A stretch of DNA of 64,000 bases from Deltaproteobacteria bacterium (GCA_026388715.1 JAPLJF010000026.1:124001-188000); one strand, 5' to 3'; counted from the stretch's first letter, positions 1 through 9,756 are shown. The notes: generated by a model not told the origin, from the letters alone. Made by a program: numbers and translations.

Positions 1-128
1 TTGGCGGGACAGCCCTTCTTATTGTGGTAGGTGTAGCAATTGATACAATGTCACAGATTGAATCTCATCTTGTTATGCGAAATTATGAAGGATTTATGAA
101 AGCCGGTAAAATTCGCGGTCGAAAGTAG
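1..128 (+). CDS. secY: SecY C-terminus (partial gene)
   Basis: The window opens inside an ORF that reads in frame from base 3 to the TAG at 126-128. The 41 visible residues form a hydrophobic segment followed by [15 protein letters not shown] and a basic tail ending RGRK. This is the typical last transmembrane helix and cytoplasmic tail of SecY, the channel subunit of the SecYEG translocon in the inner membrane. Position directly before map, infA and rpmJ agrees, since secY usually closes the spc ribosomal operon. adk, often found between secY and map, is absent here. Only the C-terminus is visible. Confidence 0.9.
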   Translation, partial: GGTALLIVVGVAIDTMSQIESHLVMRNYEGFMKAGKIRGRK

Positions 129-130
129 AG

Positions 131-937
131 TTGAATACAGCAGCAAGTGTTCAGGGGGCTAAGTCAATTATTATAAAAAGCCCAGATGAAATTCGTTACA
201 TGCTGGAAGCCAACCAGATTGTAGCGGAAGTTCTCTTTATGTTGCAAGGGGTGGTAGAGCCCGGTATCACAACCTTTGAATTAGACAGAATAGCAGAGGA
301 GTTGTGCCTTAAACGAAAAGCCAAACCAGCTTTCAAAGGCTACAGAGGTTTTCCTGGTTGTTTGTGCGTTTCATTGAATGAAGAGGTTGTTCATGGCATA
401 CCATCACGTAAGAGGAAACTAATCAAGGGAGATATCGTCTCTGTTGATTTTGGTGTTTGCTTCAAAGGTTATTTCGGTGATTCAGCGATTACCATACCTG
501 TAAATGGCATTGCGAGTGATAAAAGAAAGTTGCTCCAGGTTACCGAGAATTCGCTGTTACTTGCTATTGATCAAGTGCGAATTGGAAATAGAATTTCTGA
601 TATATCAAGGGTCGTTCAAGAGCACGTAGAGGTTAATGGTTTTTCGGTGGTCCGCCAGTTTGTTGGCCATGGGATTGGGACATCTTTGCATGAGGCTCCA
701 GAAATTCCAAATTATGTACAAAATGATAGATCGCCGCGTATAGTGGCAGGGATGGTTCTGGCCATTGAACCCATGGTTAATATGGGGACGCATAAGGTCT
801 CAGTCCTCAAGGATGGCTGGACTGTTATTACTGCTGACAAGAAGTGTTCTGCCCATTTTGAACATTCAGTAGCCGCTACCTTGGATGGTCCTTTGGTGCT
901 GAGCTCTCGGGAAAACTTTGAAGTAATAAATAAATAA
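131..937 (+). CDS. map: type I methionine aminopeptidase
   Basis: Removes the initiator methionine from nascent proteins in the cytoplasm using two divalent metals. The 268-residue protein has the pita-bread fold signatures in order: HGIPS near residue 90, the metal-binding aspartates in VDFGV and GYFGDSAIT, the histidine in GHGIGTSLHE, glutamate in LAIEPMVNMG and the last glutamate in AHFEHSVA. The start is a TTG two bases after the secY stop. No ATG lies upstream of the conserved IIIKSPDEI segment, so TTG is the only reasonable choice. The tight spacing implies co-transcription with secY and infA. Confidence 0.95.
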   Translation: MNTAASVQGAKSIIIKSPDEIRYMLEANQIVAEVLFMLQGVVEPGITTFELDRIAEELCLKRKAKPAFKGYRGFPGCLCVSLNEEVVHGIPSRKRKLIKGDIVSVDFGVCFKGYFGDSAITIPVNGIASDKRKLLQVTENSLLLAIDQVRIGNRISDISRVVQEHVEVNGFSVVRQFVGHGIGTSLHEAPEIPNYVQNDRSPRIVAGMVLAIEPMVNMGTHKVSVLKDGWTVITADKKCSAHFEHSVAATLDGPLVLSSRENFEVINK

Positions 938-1011
938 TGCTTCTCTTTTTCGTTGAGGTGTATTATATTTTTGACTTTTTGGTTTGAATTTATAGACATC
1001 CAGGAGTGAAG

Positions 1012-1248
1012 ATGGCAAAAGAAGAGGCCATAGAGGTCGAAGGCACAATCGTTGAACCTCTACCTAATGCAATGTTTCGTGTGGAGTTGGATAATGGGCA
1101 TAAGGTTTTAGCACATATATCTGGCAAGATGCGGATGCATTTTATTAAGATATTACCTGGAGATCGGGTGACCATAGAACTATCCCCTTATGACCTGTCC
1201 CGTGGTAGAGTTACGTTCAGGGCCAAGGGTGGTAAAAAGAATAAATAG
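1012..1248 (+). CDS. infA: translation initiation factor IF-1
   Basis: IF-1 binds the A site of the 30S subunit and helps IF-2 and IF-3 during initiation. The 78-residue product is a single OB-fold with the family signature [18 protein letters not shown] and the [16 protein letters not shown] block. A GTG six bases upstream in the same frame would add two residues, but CAGGAG at 1001-1006 is correctly spaced for the ATG at 1012, giving the standard MAKEE start. It lies between map and rpmJ as in many bacteria. Confidence 0.95.
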   Translation: MAKEEAIEVEGTIVEPLPNAMFRVELDNGHKVLAHISGKMRMHFIKILPGDRVTIELSPYDLSRGRVTFRAKGGKKNK

Positions 1249-1262
1249 AGGGTTTTGATATT

Positions 1263-1376
1263 ATGAAAGTACGGGCATCAGTTAAAAAAATGTGTAGTGA
1301 TTGCAAGATATTCAAACGCAATGGGGTTGTTAGGGTGTCTTGTAAGCTTAAAAAGCACAAACAACGTCAGGGTTGA
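1263..1376 (+). CDS. rpmJ: 50S ribosomal protein L36, zinc-binding form
   Basis: A 37-residue ORF, ATG at 1263 and TGA at 1374-1376, starting [11 protein letters not shown]. It carries the complete zinc-ribbon ligands of the C+ type of L36: C11, C14, C27 and H32. L36 is the last protein of the large subunit and helps organise 23S rRNA. It lies 14 bases after infA and upstream of rpsM, its usual place. Presence of the C+ form suggests the organism uses zinc for this protein. A zinc-free paralogue may exist elsewhere but cannot be seen here. Confidence 0.95.
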   Translation: MKVRASVKKMCSDCKIFKRNGVVRVSCKLKKHKQRQG

Positions 1377-1443
1377 TTCATTACCTTAATTTTAAATAGT
1401 TTTATTGATAATTATAATACGACCTTCTTAAGGAGATACAATT

Positions 1444-1812
1444 TTGGCACGTTTATCAGGAGTTGACCTTCCGAAAAATAAACATATGGATCGTGCGCTT
1501 ACTTATATTCATGGTATAGGGCTCACTTCTGCCAGGCAGATACTTGCCAAGGCTGATCTGCCATATACAATGAATAGTGATGATCTGAGCGGTGACGATG
1601 TTACCCGTATCCGGAAAATTATTGAAGATGAGTATACGGTAGAAGGAGATCGAAGGCGTGAGGTCTCTATGGATATCAAGAGACTCATGGATCTGGGCTG
1701 TTATCGTGGCAGACGACATCGGATGAATCTTCCTTGTCGAGGCCAAAAAACGAAAACAAACGCCAGAACCTGCAAGGGACCACGTCGTGGAGCAGCAGCT
1801 CGCCGCAAATAA
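1444..1812 (+). CDS. rpsM: 30S ribosomal protein S13
   Basis: S13 sits in the head of the 30S subunit and contacts S19, the 50S subunit and P-site tRNA. The 122 residues match the family: ARLSGVDLP at the start, the helix-hairpin-helix around YIHGIGLTSARQIL, and the basic C-terminal tail with RGRRHRMNLPCRGQKTK. The start is TTG, preceded by AAGGAG at about 1430-1436. No better ATG exists upstream. A perfect TATAAT at 1413-1418 precedes it but lacks a good -35 box, so an internal promoter is only a possibility. Confidence 0.95.
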   Translation: MARLSGVDLPKNKHMDRALTYIHGIGLTSARQILAKADLPYTMNSDDLSGDDVTRIRKIIEDEYTVEGDRRREVSMDIKRLMDLGCYRGRRHRMNLPCRGQKTKTNARTCKGPRRGAAARRK

Positions 1813-1835
1813 TTTAATAATGAAAAGGTAATACA

Positions 1836-2234
1836 ATGGCCGGTGCGAAACGTGCTTCTGCACGCAACAAAAAAAAGGTAAAGAAGAATATTCCCGAAGG
1901 TATTGTTTTTATTTATTCAACGTTTAATAATACTATCGTTACCATATCAGACACACAAGGCAATGTTATTTCTTGGTGCAGTGCGGGAATTTTAGGGTTT
2001 AAGGGATCTCGGAAAAGTACTCCTTTTGCAGCTCAAAATGCAATTGCAGAAGCAAGTCAAAAGGCTGCGGATCATGGGATGCGAAAGGTTGAGGTTAAAG
2101 TGAAAGGTCCTGGTCCGGGGCGAGAGGCTGCCTTGCGGGCTTTGGCTACCACTGGATTTGAGGTGACCCGTATATGTGATGTTACTCCTGTGCCTCATAA
2201 TGGTTGTAAGCCTCCAAAACGTCGTCGTGTTTGA
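1836..2234 (+). CDS. rpsK: 30S ribosomal protein S11
   Basis: S11 forms part of the 30S platform near the 3' end of 16S rRNA. The 132-residue product has the expected conserved blocks: [31 protein letters not shown] and the C-terminal [17 protein letters not shown]. The ATG lies 23 bases after rpsM, with AAAAGG ahead of it. The gene order rpsM-rpsK-rpsD-rpoA-rplQ is the classical alpha operon. Confidence 0.96.
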   Translation: MAGAKRASARNKKKVKKNIPEGIVFIYSTFNNTIVTISDTQGNVISWCSAGILGFKGSRKSTPFAAQNAIAEASQKAADHGMRKVEVKVKGPGPGREAALRALATTGFEVTRICDVTPVPHNGCKPPKRRRV

Positions 2235-2296
2235 TCTTGAATGACGTTATAATTGTAAAATTTAATAAAATCATAGAAAAGTTGATGGAGGACTAA

Positions 2297-2926
2297 GTGG
2301 CAAGAGATATAGGTGCGGCATGTCGTCGTTGTAGGCGTGAAAACCTTAAGTTATACTTAAAGGGAGACCGGTGTTATTCGGACAAGTGTGCGTTCGAACG
2401 GCGGGCTTTTGGTCCTGGACAGCATGGACAGGCGCGTTTTAAAAAAGTTTCTGATTATGCGCTCCAGCTAAGAGAGAAACAAAAAGTTAAAAACATGTAT
2501 GGTGTGCTTGAAGGCCAGTTTCGTATCTGTTTCCATAAAGCAGATCAACAAAAAGGTGTTACCGGTGAAAATTTATTGGTTAACCTTGAGAGAAGATTAG
2601 ATAATACAATATTTCGTATTGGCTTGGCATCGTCAAGAAATCAAGCCAGGCAGTTTGTTTTGCATAGTCATATTTTGGTGAATGGAAAAAAGGTTAATAT
2701 CCCTTCTTTTCTTGTTGGGGCAGGGGATGAGATTTCGGTGAAGGAAAAAAGCAGAAAGAATTCCTTTATCATGGAAAATCTGGAGGCAGTTGCTCGTCGT
2801 GGAGTTCCCAGCTGGTTAGAACTTGATAAGGATAATTTCAGGGCCACGGTTAAAACTCTTCCTAATCGTGAAGAACTGTCTATGCCAATCCAGGAACACC
2901 TTATTGTTGAGCTTTACTCCAAATAA
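2297..2926 (+). CDS. rpsD: 30S ribosomal protein S4, zinc-binding form
   Basis: S4 nucleates 30S assembly at the 5' domain of 16S rRNA and in many bacteria also represses its own operon. The product is 209 residues long and starts at a GTG preceded by a GATGGAGGA ribosome-binding site. The N-terminal domain keeps four cysteines (C9, C12, C26, C31) that form a zinc site in the C+ class of S4. The FGPGQHGQ motif and the S4 RNA-binding domain near residues 98-160 follow. Together with the C+ L36 it points to zinc-replete ribosomes. Confidence 0.96.
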   Translation: MARDIGAACRRCRRENLKLYLKGDRCYSDKCAFERRAFGPGQHGQARFKKVSDYALQLREKQKVKNMYGVLEGQFRICFHKADQQKGVTGENLLVNLERRLDNTIFRIGLASSRNQARQFVLHSHILVNGKKVNIPSFLVGAGDEISVKEKSRKNSFIMENLEAVARRGVPSWLELDKDNFRATVKTLPNREELSMPIQEHLIVELYSK

Positions 2927-3100
2927 CTGACGTTGATTTTCCAATAGATACAGTCGTTTTTATAGTTAAATATTTGTATCTATCTGGATATATTCATAAC
3001 GCGTTCTTAGCAGCCTGACCTGTATCATAGAGGTGACTGTATGGTTTTTTCGCCATAAGAACGTTTTTATAAGATGATTGATATGCAGAGAAGGAATTAT

Positions 3101-4141
3101 ATGACCCAAACTGCTGAAGAAAAAATTCCATTTTATCGTAATTGGCGTCAGCTGATTCAACCTGAAAAATTAGAGGTGGATAAGGCTAAACATACTGAAA
3201 ATTACGGTAAGTTCGTATGCCAGCCTCTCGAAAGAGGATTTGCATCGACGATAGGTAATTCTCTTCGTCGTATTTTGCTTTCATCGATCCAAGGTGCAGC
3301 AATTACAACCATTAAGATTGATGGTGCCCTTCATGAATTTACCGCCATGAAGGATGTCGTTGAAGATGTCAGTGAAATTATTCTCAACCTTAAGCAGGTT
3401 CGACTGAAACTGAATAAGGCAGATTCCCAGACGGTTGTTATCGATAAAACTGGTCCTGGTCCAGTAACAGCAGCGGATATTAAGGGTTCTTCTTTTGTAG
3501 AGGTAATGAATGGTGATCAACTCCTCTGTACCTTGACGGGAAAAACTCATTTTCATGCTGAATTAACTGTTGAATGGGGTAAGGGATATCAACCCGCTGA
3601 AAGACAGTCTAAAGAAAATCTTACCATTGGTCAGATACCTGTAGATGCTATTTTTACTCCTGTCAGACAGATTCAATATACCGTATCTCAGTCACGTGTT
3701 GGACAGCAGACCGATTATGATAAGTTGACCATTGAGATTGAGACTGATGGGAGTGTCAAACCTGAGAACGCTTTAGCCTTTGCGGCTAAAATCCTCAAGG
3801 AGCAGATGACAATTTTTATCAATTTTGATGAAGGTACTGCTGAGCCTGAAACAGTTGTCGGTGAGGATGAAGATAATCCGGAAAATGAGTTTTTGAATCA
3901 ACCGGTTGAAGATTTGGAGCTTTCTGTCCGTTCAGCTAATTGTCTGAAAAATGCCGATATAAATTTTATCGGTGAATTGTGTCAGAAAACTGATCAGGAA
4001 ATGCTGAAGACAAAAAACTTTGGACGTAAATCTTTAAATGAAATTAAGGCGTTACTTGCAGAGAGAGGCCTTACTCTTGGGCTTAAGTTTGACAACTGGA
4101 CAGCACCAGAGATTGTTAAAAAGTCCGAAGATCTCGAGTAA
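3101..4141 (+). CDS. rpoA: RNA polymerase alpha subunit
   Basis: Alpha dimerises to start RNA polymerase assembly, and its C-terminal domain binds UP elements and activators. The N-terminal domain shows the GFASTIGNSLRRILLSS dimerisation block. A flexible acidic linker near residue 245 (EDEDNPENE) leads to the C-terminal domain with ELSVRSANCLKNADI and the LLAERGL region. Two in-frame ATGs upstream (3074, 3083) lack ribosome-binding sites, while AAGGAA at 3091-3096 fits the ATG at 3101, so I chose a 346-residue protein. Confidence 0.93.
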   Translation: MTQTAEEKIPFYRNWRQLIQPEKLEVDKAKHTENYGKFVCQPLERGFASTIGNSLRRILLSSIQGAAITTIKIDGALHEFTAMKDVVEDVSEIILNLKQVRLKLNKADSQTVVIDKTGPGPVTAADIKGSSFVEVMNGDQLLCTLTGKTHFHAELTVEWGKGYQPAERQSKENLTIGQIPVDAIFTPVRQIQYTVSQSRVGQQTDYDKLTIEIETDGSVKPENALAFAAKILKEQMTIFINFDEGTAEPETVVGEDEDNPENEFLNQPVEDLELSVRSANCLKNADINFIGELCQKTDQEMLKTKNFGRKSLNEIKALLAERGLTLGLKFDNWTAPEIVKKSEDLE

Positions 4142-4223
4142 GCGTTTTGAATAGACATTATATTTTACTGAAAATAGTTGATTTGTATTGATATTATCAA
4201 CAGATTAGGTTGAGGAAGAACCA

Positions 4224-4610
4224 ATGAGACATAGAAAATCTGGAAGAAAGCTTGGGCGTACCACTTCTCATCGAGAGGCGATGTTTAGAAATATGGTGAC
4301 CTCCCTTTTTGAACATGAGCGTATTGTTACGACAACACCTAAGGCTAAAGAGGCTCGTCGTCTTGCTGACAAGATGATTACTCTTGCTAAAAAAGGTGAT
4401 TTGCATGCAAGGCGTCAGGCTTTGAGTTTTATTCGTAGTAAAGATATTGTGGCAAAACTTTTTGATGTCATTCAATTGCAATTTGTTGATCGGAATGGCG
4501 GATATACCCGGATTATTCAAACTGGTGTTCGACAAGGAGATGCTGCTGCAATGGCTATCCTTGAGCTGGTTGGTTATCAGGAAAATATAGTGGTAAAATC
4601 AGATAATTAG
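4224..4610 (+). CDS. rplQ: 50S ribosomal protein L17
   Basis: L17 is a large-subunit protein near the exit tunnel. The 128-residue product begins [20 protein letters not shown], an almost invariant family start, and contains [21 protein letters not shown]. It is preceded by GAGGAAG and followed by a strong hairpin terminator, so it closes the alpha operon as in most bacteria. Confidence 0.96.
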   Translation: MRHRKSGRKLGRTTSHREAMFRNMVTSLFEHERIVTTTPKAKEARRLADKMITLAKKGDLHARRQALSFIRSKDIVAKLFDVIQLQFVDRNGGYTRIIQTGVRQGDAAAMAILELVGYQENIVVKSDN

Positions 4611-4700
4611 TTTTTGGGCGTTGTGGGTGAAAAAAGTTTTTTTGTAAACTTCTAACAGTTGCTTAAATGTATAACAAATAACTGTGGAAGAGAAGATTTG

Positions 4701-4740
4701 AAAAGCTGACATGGATTTTATCATGTCAGCTTTTTTTTGT
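4701..4740 (+). terminator. intrinsic terminator of the alpha ribosomal operon
   Basis: A perfect 13-bp stem (AAAAGCTGACATG at 4701-4713 with CATGTCAGCTTTT at 4722-4734) and an 8-base loop run straight into a T tract. It lies 91 bases after rplQ. This marks the end of the secY-map-infA-rpoA-rplQ transcription unit. Confidence 0.92.
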
Positions 4741-4800
4741 TTTTTATGGTTGATTCATTCTTGTGACATTTTTTCGATGGTCCTTTGATTAAAAAAAGAG

Positions 4801-5565
4801 ATGAACAGTAATAAAGAATTTCCTGAGGGTATGGTACCATTGGGGGCAGAGAAATTTCAGTTTTCATGTCATGGTGGGGTTGAATGTTTCATGTCCTGTT
4901 GTAAAAACGTGGATATGTTTCTCTACCCTTATGATATTGTTCGCTTGAAAAATTGTTTGCAGATAGATTCTGAGACGTTCATGCGTCAGCATACACGACT
5001 TGTTAAGGGAATCCATCCGTATTTCCCCGCTGTTATGCTGAAACTCAATGATGATGAAATGAAAACCTGTCCCTTTCTTGGGGAAGATGGGTGCTTAGTT
5101 TATCATGATCGACCATCTGCCTGCCGCACATATCCGCTTGAGCGAGCAGTTGATCGAACGTTGGCTCGTGGTCGTTGCCAGGATTATTATTTTTTAACGG
5201 ATCATGGTTACTGCTTGGGTCATCAAGAAAACAATTTTTATTCTGTTGCACAATGGATACGAGAGCAGAAGCTTGATGAATATAATAGGATGAATGACCG
5301 TTGGGCTGAGCTTGATACGCTCTTTGCGACGAATCCGTGGAAAGGAGAGGGGAGCGGGGGGCCTAAGCAACAAATGGCATTTATGGTATGTTATGATGTT
5401 GATGGCTTCAGGGCACTGGTGCTTAGAAAGAAGATGTTAGATCAGTTTCGTCTTTCGAGAGAGCAAAAAAGAAGTATTCAGGCAGATGATGTTGCATTGC
5501 TGCTTTTTGGTTTTGATTGGTTGAAATTGTTTTTAACCGGGAAGTCGTCTTTAGAGCGGCGCTAA
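4801..5565 (+). CDS. YkgJ/UPF0153-type cysteine cluster protein
   Basis: A 254-residue cytoplasmic protein with a cysteine pattern typical of the YkgJ family: C23, C29, C33 and C34 in CHGGVECFMSCC, then CPFLGEDGCLVYHDRPSACRTYPL near residue 85-110. These residues are thought to bind zinc or an iron-sulfur cluster; the function of the family is not established. It stands alone between the alpha operon terminator and the rpsB leader. The ribosome-binding site is weak. The family assignment is from motif recognition, and the role is unknown. Confidence 0.75.
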   Translation: MNSNKEFPEGMVPLGAEKFQFSCHGGVECFMSCCKNVDMFLYPYDIVRLKNCLQIDSETFMRQHTRLVKGIHPYFPAVMLKLNDDEMKTCPFLGEDGCLVYHDRPSACRTYPLERAVDRTLARGRCQDYYFLTDHGYCLGHQENNFYSVAQWIREQKLDEYNRMNDRWAELDTLFATNPWKGEGSGGPKQQMAFMVCYDVDGFRALVLRKKMLDQFRLSREQKRSIQADDVALLLFGFDWLKLFLTGKSSLERR

Positions 5566-5891
5566 TTTTTTTTGAGATTCTTGATTCTGATTTTGATAAG
5601 TTGCAAAAAAAAGTCTCTCATGGTAATTATTAATGTTTTGTGATTATGAATATTGTTTATGGAAGTTGCAATAGAGGCGAAGGAAAGTCATTCCATTTTT
5701 AAATCAAGATGAAAGTGTGAAGGCAAGTGGGCCGCGATGAGTCGCGCAATGCGTCTGATCAAGTTAATGTTTGATTGAGGAATGGAGTAAAATACACACA
5801 TCCCTTGCTGTTCCTGGTGTTACAATGGGCCTTGTTAAGGTTCAAAAGTAATAAATTGGGGTGGAGGTTAAACCAGAAAACGGAGATAAAA
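5566..5891 (+). other. intergenic leader region of rpsB
   Basis: About 326 bases without a convincing gene. An ORF in frame with rpsB runs upstream to 5775, but its translation does not resemble S2 and it lacks a ribosome-binding site. The first half is AT-rich and could hold the promoter; candidate -35/-10 pairs are too weak to assert. The segment from about 5705 contains short self-complementary stretches such as GCCGCGATGAGTCGCGC. A structured autoregulatory leader for S2 is possible by analogy with other bacteria but is not shown. Confidence 0.4.
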
Positions 5892-6665
5892 ATGTCATTT
5901 GCTACAGTTAAAGAGATGCTTCAGGCCGGTTTGCATTTTGGTCATCAGACACGTCGTTGGAATCCAAAGATGAAGCCCTATATCTATGGGCCACGCAACG
6001 GCATCTATATTATTAATCTTGATAAGACCAAGCGCATGTTTGATACTGCCTGTGATTTCCTCACCAAGGAAATTGCTCGCGGGGGATCGGTTCTGTTTGT
6101 TGGAACAAAAAGGCAGGCTCAGGTTATTGTTCAAGAGGAGGCCAAACGATGTAATATGTACTATGTTGATCATCGTTGGCTTGGCGGAATGATGACAAAT
6201 TTTCAGACTATTAAAAATAGTGTTGATCGCCTGAAGTTGATCGAGGGCATGCAGGAAGATGGTTCTATTAGTCGTTTTCCTAAAAAAGAAATTGGTCTCA
6301 TGGAAAAAGAAAGGACCAAGTTGGAGCGTAATGTCGGTGGTATAAAGAATATGAGAAAATTGCCTACAGTTCTTTTTATCGTTGATCCTAAAAAAGAGTC
6401 CATTGCGGTCAGTGAGGCTCAAAAATTGAATATTCCTGTTGTTGCGCTTGCGGATACCAACTGTGATCCGGATGGCATCGACTTCATGATTCCTGGTAAC
6501 GATGATTCCTTGCGTTCTCTCAGGCTCGTTGTTTCTTGTATCGCCGAGGCCGTTCTTGCGGGTCAGGCCAGACTTGATGGTGATGCTGCCTCCGATGACG
6601 CTCTGGCTGCTGCTATGGGTGATGCTGGTTCGGAAATGGGACAAGCCGTTGAAACTGAACAATAA
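5892..6665 (+). CDS. rpsB: 30S ribosomal protein S2
   Basis: S2 binds the 30S subunit late in assembly and is needed for mRNA initiation complexes. The 257-residue product starts [22 protein letters not shown], and contains [16 protein letters not shown] and the [16 protein letters not shown] block. ACGGAGATAAAA precedes the ATG at 5892, which is why the longer in-frame extension to 5775 was rejected. It is followed by tsf, pyrH and frr, the classical rpsB-tsf-pyrH-frr cluster. The acidic Ala/Asp-rich C-terminus is typical of an S2 tail. Confidence 0.95.
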   Translation: MSFATVKEMLQAGLHFGHQTRRWNPKMKPYIYGPRNGIYIINLDKTKRMFDTACDFLTKEIARGGSVLFVGTKRQAQVIVQEEAKRCNMYYVDHRWLGGMMTNFQTIKNSVDRLKLIEGMQEDGSISRFPKKEIGLMEKERTKLERNVGGIKNMRKLPTVLFIVDPKKESIAVSEAQKLNIPVVALADTNCDPDGIDFMIPGNDDSLRSLRLVVSCIAEAVLAGQARLDGDAASDDALAAAMGDAGSEMGQAVETEQ

Positions 6666-6709
6666 ATAAAAATGGTTCCTTGATTGGGGCCATTTCTGTT
6701 AGTTTTTTG

Positions 6710-6745
6710 AAGGGGCTGTCTCTTGACCGCCCCTTTGCTTTATCA
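6710..6745 (+). terminator. possible attenuator or weak terminator between rpsB and tsf
   Basis: A 7-bp stem, AAGGGGC at 6710-6716 and GCCCCTT at 6729-6735, with a 12-base loop and only an interrupted T tract after it. It could reduce transcription from rpsB into tsf, but the weak T run leaves this open. Confidence 0.35.
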
Positions 6746-6843
6746 GAAATGGGTATTCGTATCCTCTTGTGTTTCAGGACTTTTTGTCCTGTTAATAATG
6801 AAATTGGAATAATGCTTCAAGATTTAATATAAGGAGGTTTATA

Positions 6844-7437
6844 ATGAACATTACAAGTCAGATGGTAAAAGACCTGCGTGATAAAACTGGTGCCGGCATG
6901 ATGGATTGCAAAAAGGCCTTGAGCGAGAATGCCGGGGATATGGAAAAGGCCATTGACTTTTTGCGTCAGAAAGGACTTGCGGTGGCTGCTAAACGAGCTG
7001 GACGTGCTACCAGCGAAGGTGTTATTGAAGCCTATATCCATGCCGGTGGTAAATTGGGGGTTATGGTAGAATTGAACTGCGAAACCGATTTTGTTGCTAA
7101 AACCGATGCTTTTCGCGAGTTTGCCCGTGATGTTGCCATGCATGTTGCCGCTGCCAATCCTGTCTCGCTGAGCAGAGATGACGTGCCGGCAGATATCGTG
7201 GAAAGAGAACGCCAGATCTATGTTCAGCAGGCCCTTGATTCTGGAAAACCAGCAAATATCGTTGAGAAAATGGTTGTGGGTAAGATTGACCGCTATCTCT
7301 CGGAAATCTGTTTGCTTGAACAGCAATTTGTCAAAAATCCCGAGAAGAGTATTCAGGATATGTTGACCGAGCTTATCGGAAAAATGGGGGAAAATGTTTC
7401 AATCAGGCGTTTTGCTCGTTTTCAAGTTGGTGTATGA
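6844..7437 (+). CDS. tsf: elongation factor Ts, short form
   Basis: EF-Ts exchanges GDP for GTP on EF-Tu. The 197-residue protein contains the N-terminal UBA-like domain (VKDLRDKTGAGMMDCKKAL), followed by VELNCETDFVAKTD, the EF-Tu contact motif, and ends with the C-terminal FARFQVG segment. It is clearly shorter than the about 280-residue enterobacterial form and resembles the compact form known from Thermus-like EF-Ts with one core subdomain. A near-perfect AAGGAGGT precedes the ATG. Confidence 0.95.
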   Translation: MNITSQMVKDLRDKTGAGMMDCKKALSENAGDMEKAIDFLRQKGLAVAAKRAGRATSEGVIEAYIHAGGKLGVMVELNCETDFVAKTDAFREFARDVAMHVAAANPVSLSRDDVPADIVERERQIYVQQALDSGKPANIVEKMVVGKIDRYLSEICLLEQQFVKNPEKSIQDMLTELIGKMGENVSIRRFARFQVGV

Positions 7438-7577
7438 ATAGTCATGTTGTCCTGATCAATAAAAGCTTGGTCTTTTATTGATCAGCCTCCTTCTGGATAA
7501 TGGTCTTATTTTTTGAAAGGCCTGCCTTCTTCTGCCATCTCTCTTCGTGCATTTATCGGAATGCAAAGGAATTCTTC

Positions 7578-8291
7578 ATGCAGATACACTATAAAAGAAT
7601 TTTGCTGAAACTGAGTGGTGAGGCTCTGATGGGTGAAGATGCCTTTGGCATCAACACCGGTGTCATTACTTATGTGGCGGGCGAGATAAAAGAACTTGTG
7701 TCACTAGGTGTTGAACCCGGGGTGGTGATTGGCGCTGGCAATATCTTCAGGGGTGTTGCCGGGGCAAGCAAGGGAATGGATCGAAGTACGGCTGATAATA
7801 TGGGAATGCTGGCAACGGTGATTAACAGTCTGGCCCTGCAGGATGCCCTCGAGAGGGTTGGGGTTGTTACCAGGGTTATGTCGGCCATTCCCATGCCATC
7901 AGTCTGTGAGTCATATATCAGACGCAGGGCCACCCGGCATCTTGAGAAAGGACGGGTTGTCATTTTTGCCGGAGGAACTGGTAATCCATATTTTACTACA
8001 GATTCAGCCGGTGTGCTCAGGGCCTTGGAGATTGATGCTGATATCGTGATCAAGGCCACCAAGGTTGATGGTATCTATGATAAAGATCCGGTTGGATCAT
8101 CTGATGCTGTTAAATTTGAACGTTTGACCTATGATGATGTGTTGCAGAAGGGGTTACGGGTTATGGATGCTGCCGGTATTGCCCTGGCCCGGGATGATAA
8201 AAAACCAATTCTGGTGTTGAATATGAATAAACCAGGGAATATTCTGAAGGCTATTTGCGGTGAACAGGTGGGCACCTTGGTTACAGTCTGA
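7578..8291 (+). CDS. pyrH: UMP kinase
   Basis: Phosphorylates UMP to UDP in pyrimidine nucleotide synthesis. The 237-residue length fits the hexameric bacterial UMP kinase family. Visible motifs are [14 protein letters not shown] (phosphate binding), [36 protein letters not shown] and [19 protein letters not shown] at about 7566-7571 supports the ATG at 7578 rather than the GTG/ATG extension to 7500. Its position between tsf and frr is standard. Confidence 0.95.
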   Translation: MQIHYKRILLKLSGEALMGEDAFGINTGVITYVAGEIKELVSLGVEPGVVIGAGNIFRGVAGASKGMDRSTADNMGMLATVINSLALQDALERVGVVTRVMSAIPMPSVCESYIRRRATRHLEKGRVVIFAGGTGNPYFTTDSAGVLRALEIDADIVIKATKVDGIYDKDPVGSSDAVKFERLTYDDVLQKGLRVMDAAGIALARDDKKPILVLNMNKPGNILKAICGEQVGTLVTV

Positions 8292-8349
8292 GCTGATAAC
8301 GGAGTAAATGGCAAGCGATATCAAGCAATGGTAAGCGGGAGAAAAGCTG

Positions 8350-8904
8350 ATGAGTGAAGTATTAGTGGAAATGGATGACAAGATAGAGAAAAGTATCGAG
8401 GCCTTGAGGCATGAGCTGTCCAAGGTGCGTACTGGTCGAGCCTCTCTTGCCTTGCTGGAAGGGATCTCGGTAAATGCGTATGGCAGCCTCATGCCCTTGA
8501 ATCAAGTCGGTTCCATGACCATCCCTGAAAGTCGAATGATTGTCATTACTCCCTGGGATCCTCAGATGCTGCCCGCAATCGAAAAGGCCATCCTCAAGTC
8601 TGATGTTGGCTTGACTCCGGCCAATGATGGCAAGATGATACGTCTTTCTATTCCGCAGCTTACCGAGGAACGAAGGAAGGATCTGGTGAAACTGGTCAAG
8701 AAGATTGCTGAAGAAATTCGTGTGGCTGTGCGGAATATTCGTCGTGAGGCCATTGAAGGCCTGAAAAAACAGAAAAAAGATAAAGAGATATCTGAGGATG
8801 AACTGTTCAAACTTCAGGATGAGGCTCAACAGAAGACGGATGTCTCCATGAAATTGATTGATACGATTACCGCTGCCAAGGAAAAAGAGGTGATGGAGGT
8901 TTGA
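8350..8904 (+). CDS. frr: ribosome recycling factor
   Basis: RRF, with EF-G, splits the post-termination ribosome. The 184-residue product matches the usual length of about 185. Conserved blocks are LRTGRAS-like VRTGRASLALLEGI, the MTIPESRMIVITPWD segment and the C-terminal LVKKIAEEIRVAVRNIRR helix. It follows pyrH by 58 bases, with a purine-rich GGGAGAAAAG ribosome-binding site. Confidence 0.95.
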   Translation: MSEVLVEMDDKIEKSIEALRHELSKVRTGRASLALLEGISVNAYGSLMPLNQVGSMTIPESRMIVITPWDPQMLPAIEKAILKSDVGLTPANDGKMIRLSIPQLTEERRKDLVKLVKKIAEEIRVAVRNIRREAIEGLKKQKKDKEISEDELFKLQDEAQQKTDVSMKLIDTITAAKEKEVMEV

Positions 8905-9009
8905 TGAATTTTTACGAGATCATCGGGTATATTCACTGGCGTATTCAATGGTACAAGGGATAAAATCTTTTTTACTGTCATCTTTGTTCTTTAAGGTCTG
9001 CTGATTTTT

Positions 9010-9756
9010 ATGTCTCAACGTCCTGTTATTGATCCTGCACGAATCCCCCGTCATGTGGCCATTGTTATGGATGGAAATGGCCGCTGGGCCCAGCGGCGTC
9101 ATCAACCGCGTCTTTTCGGACATAAGGCTGGGGTCGAATCGGTTCGGGATGTGGTAGAGACTGCCAGAAAGATTGGGGTTGAGATCTTGACCCTGTATGC
9201 CTTTTCTTCGGAAAACTGGAAACGGCCAGCCAGTGAAGTCAGCGGCCTGATGTCATTTCTGAAGTCTTATGTCCAGACCGAACTGTCCAGGATGTTACAG
9301 AATAATATTCGCTTTACCTGTATTGGTGAACTGGAACGACTTCCGGTGGAGGTGCGTGAGGTGCTTGATCATGCCAGGGCCGAGACAGCGCTTAATGATA
9401 AACTTGTTCTTAACCTTGCCTTGAGTTATGGCTCACGCTCTGAGTTGACCAGGGCGATGAGAAAGATCGCGGCCGATTGCATGGCCGGAACTCTCAGTGC
9501 CGGAGAAATTGATGAGGAGTTGATCAGCAGTTATCTGGATACGGCCGGGATGGTTGATCCTGATCTGTTGATTCGTACTGGCGGGGAGGCCCGACTGTCA
9601 AATTTTTTACTCTGGCAGGCATCATATAGCGAGATCTATTTTACCGACGTGATGTGGCCAGATTTTCGGACCGATGCCTTTCTCCAGGCCATTGCTGATT
9701 TCCAGCAACGTGAGCGGCGTTTTGGCAGGATCAGCGCTCAATTGCATAATGATTAA
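9010..9756 (+). CDS. uppS: undecaprenyl diphosphate synthase
   Basis: A cis-prenyltransferase that builds C55 undecaprenyl diphosphate, the lipid carrier for peptidoglycan and lipopolysaccharide sugars. The 248-residue product shows HVAIVMDGNGRWAQRR with the catalytic aspartate, FGHKAGVESVRD, LYAFSSENWKRP and the substrate-binding RTGGEARLSNFLLWQ. In this family the last block usually reads RxSNFLLWQ, so it is intact. Downstream cdsA, dxr and rseP form the common uppS-cdsA-dxr-rseP cluster. Confidence 0.95.
   Translation: MSQRPVIDPARIPRHVAIVMDGNGRWAQRRHQPRLFGHKAGVESVRDVVETARKIGVEILTLYAFSSENWKRPASEVSGLMSFLKSYVQTELSRMLQNNIRFTCIGELERLPVEVREVLDHARAETALNDKLVLNLALSYGSRSELTRAMRKIAADCMAGTLSAGEIDEELISSYLDTAGMVDPDLLIRTGGEARLSNFLLWQASYSEIYFTDVMWPDFRTDAFLQAIADFQQRERRFGRISAQLHND

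Noticed and set aside
5775-5891. N-terminal extension of S2
   Set aside because: The added 39 residues do not match S2 and lack a ribosome-binding site, whereas GGAGATAAAA precedes the ATG at 5892.
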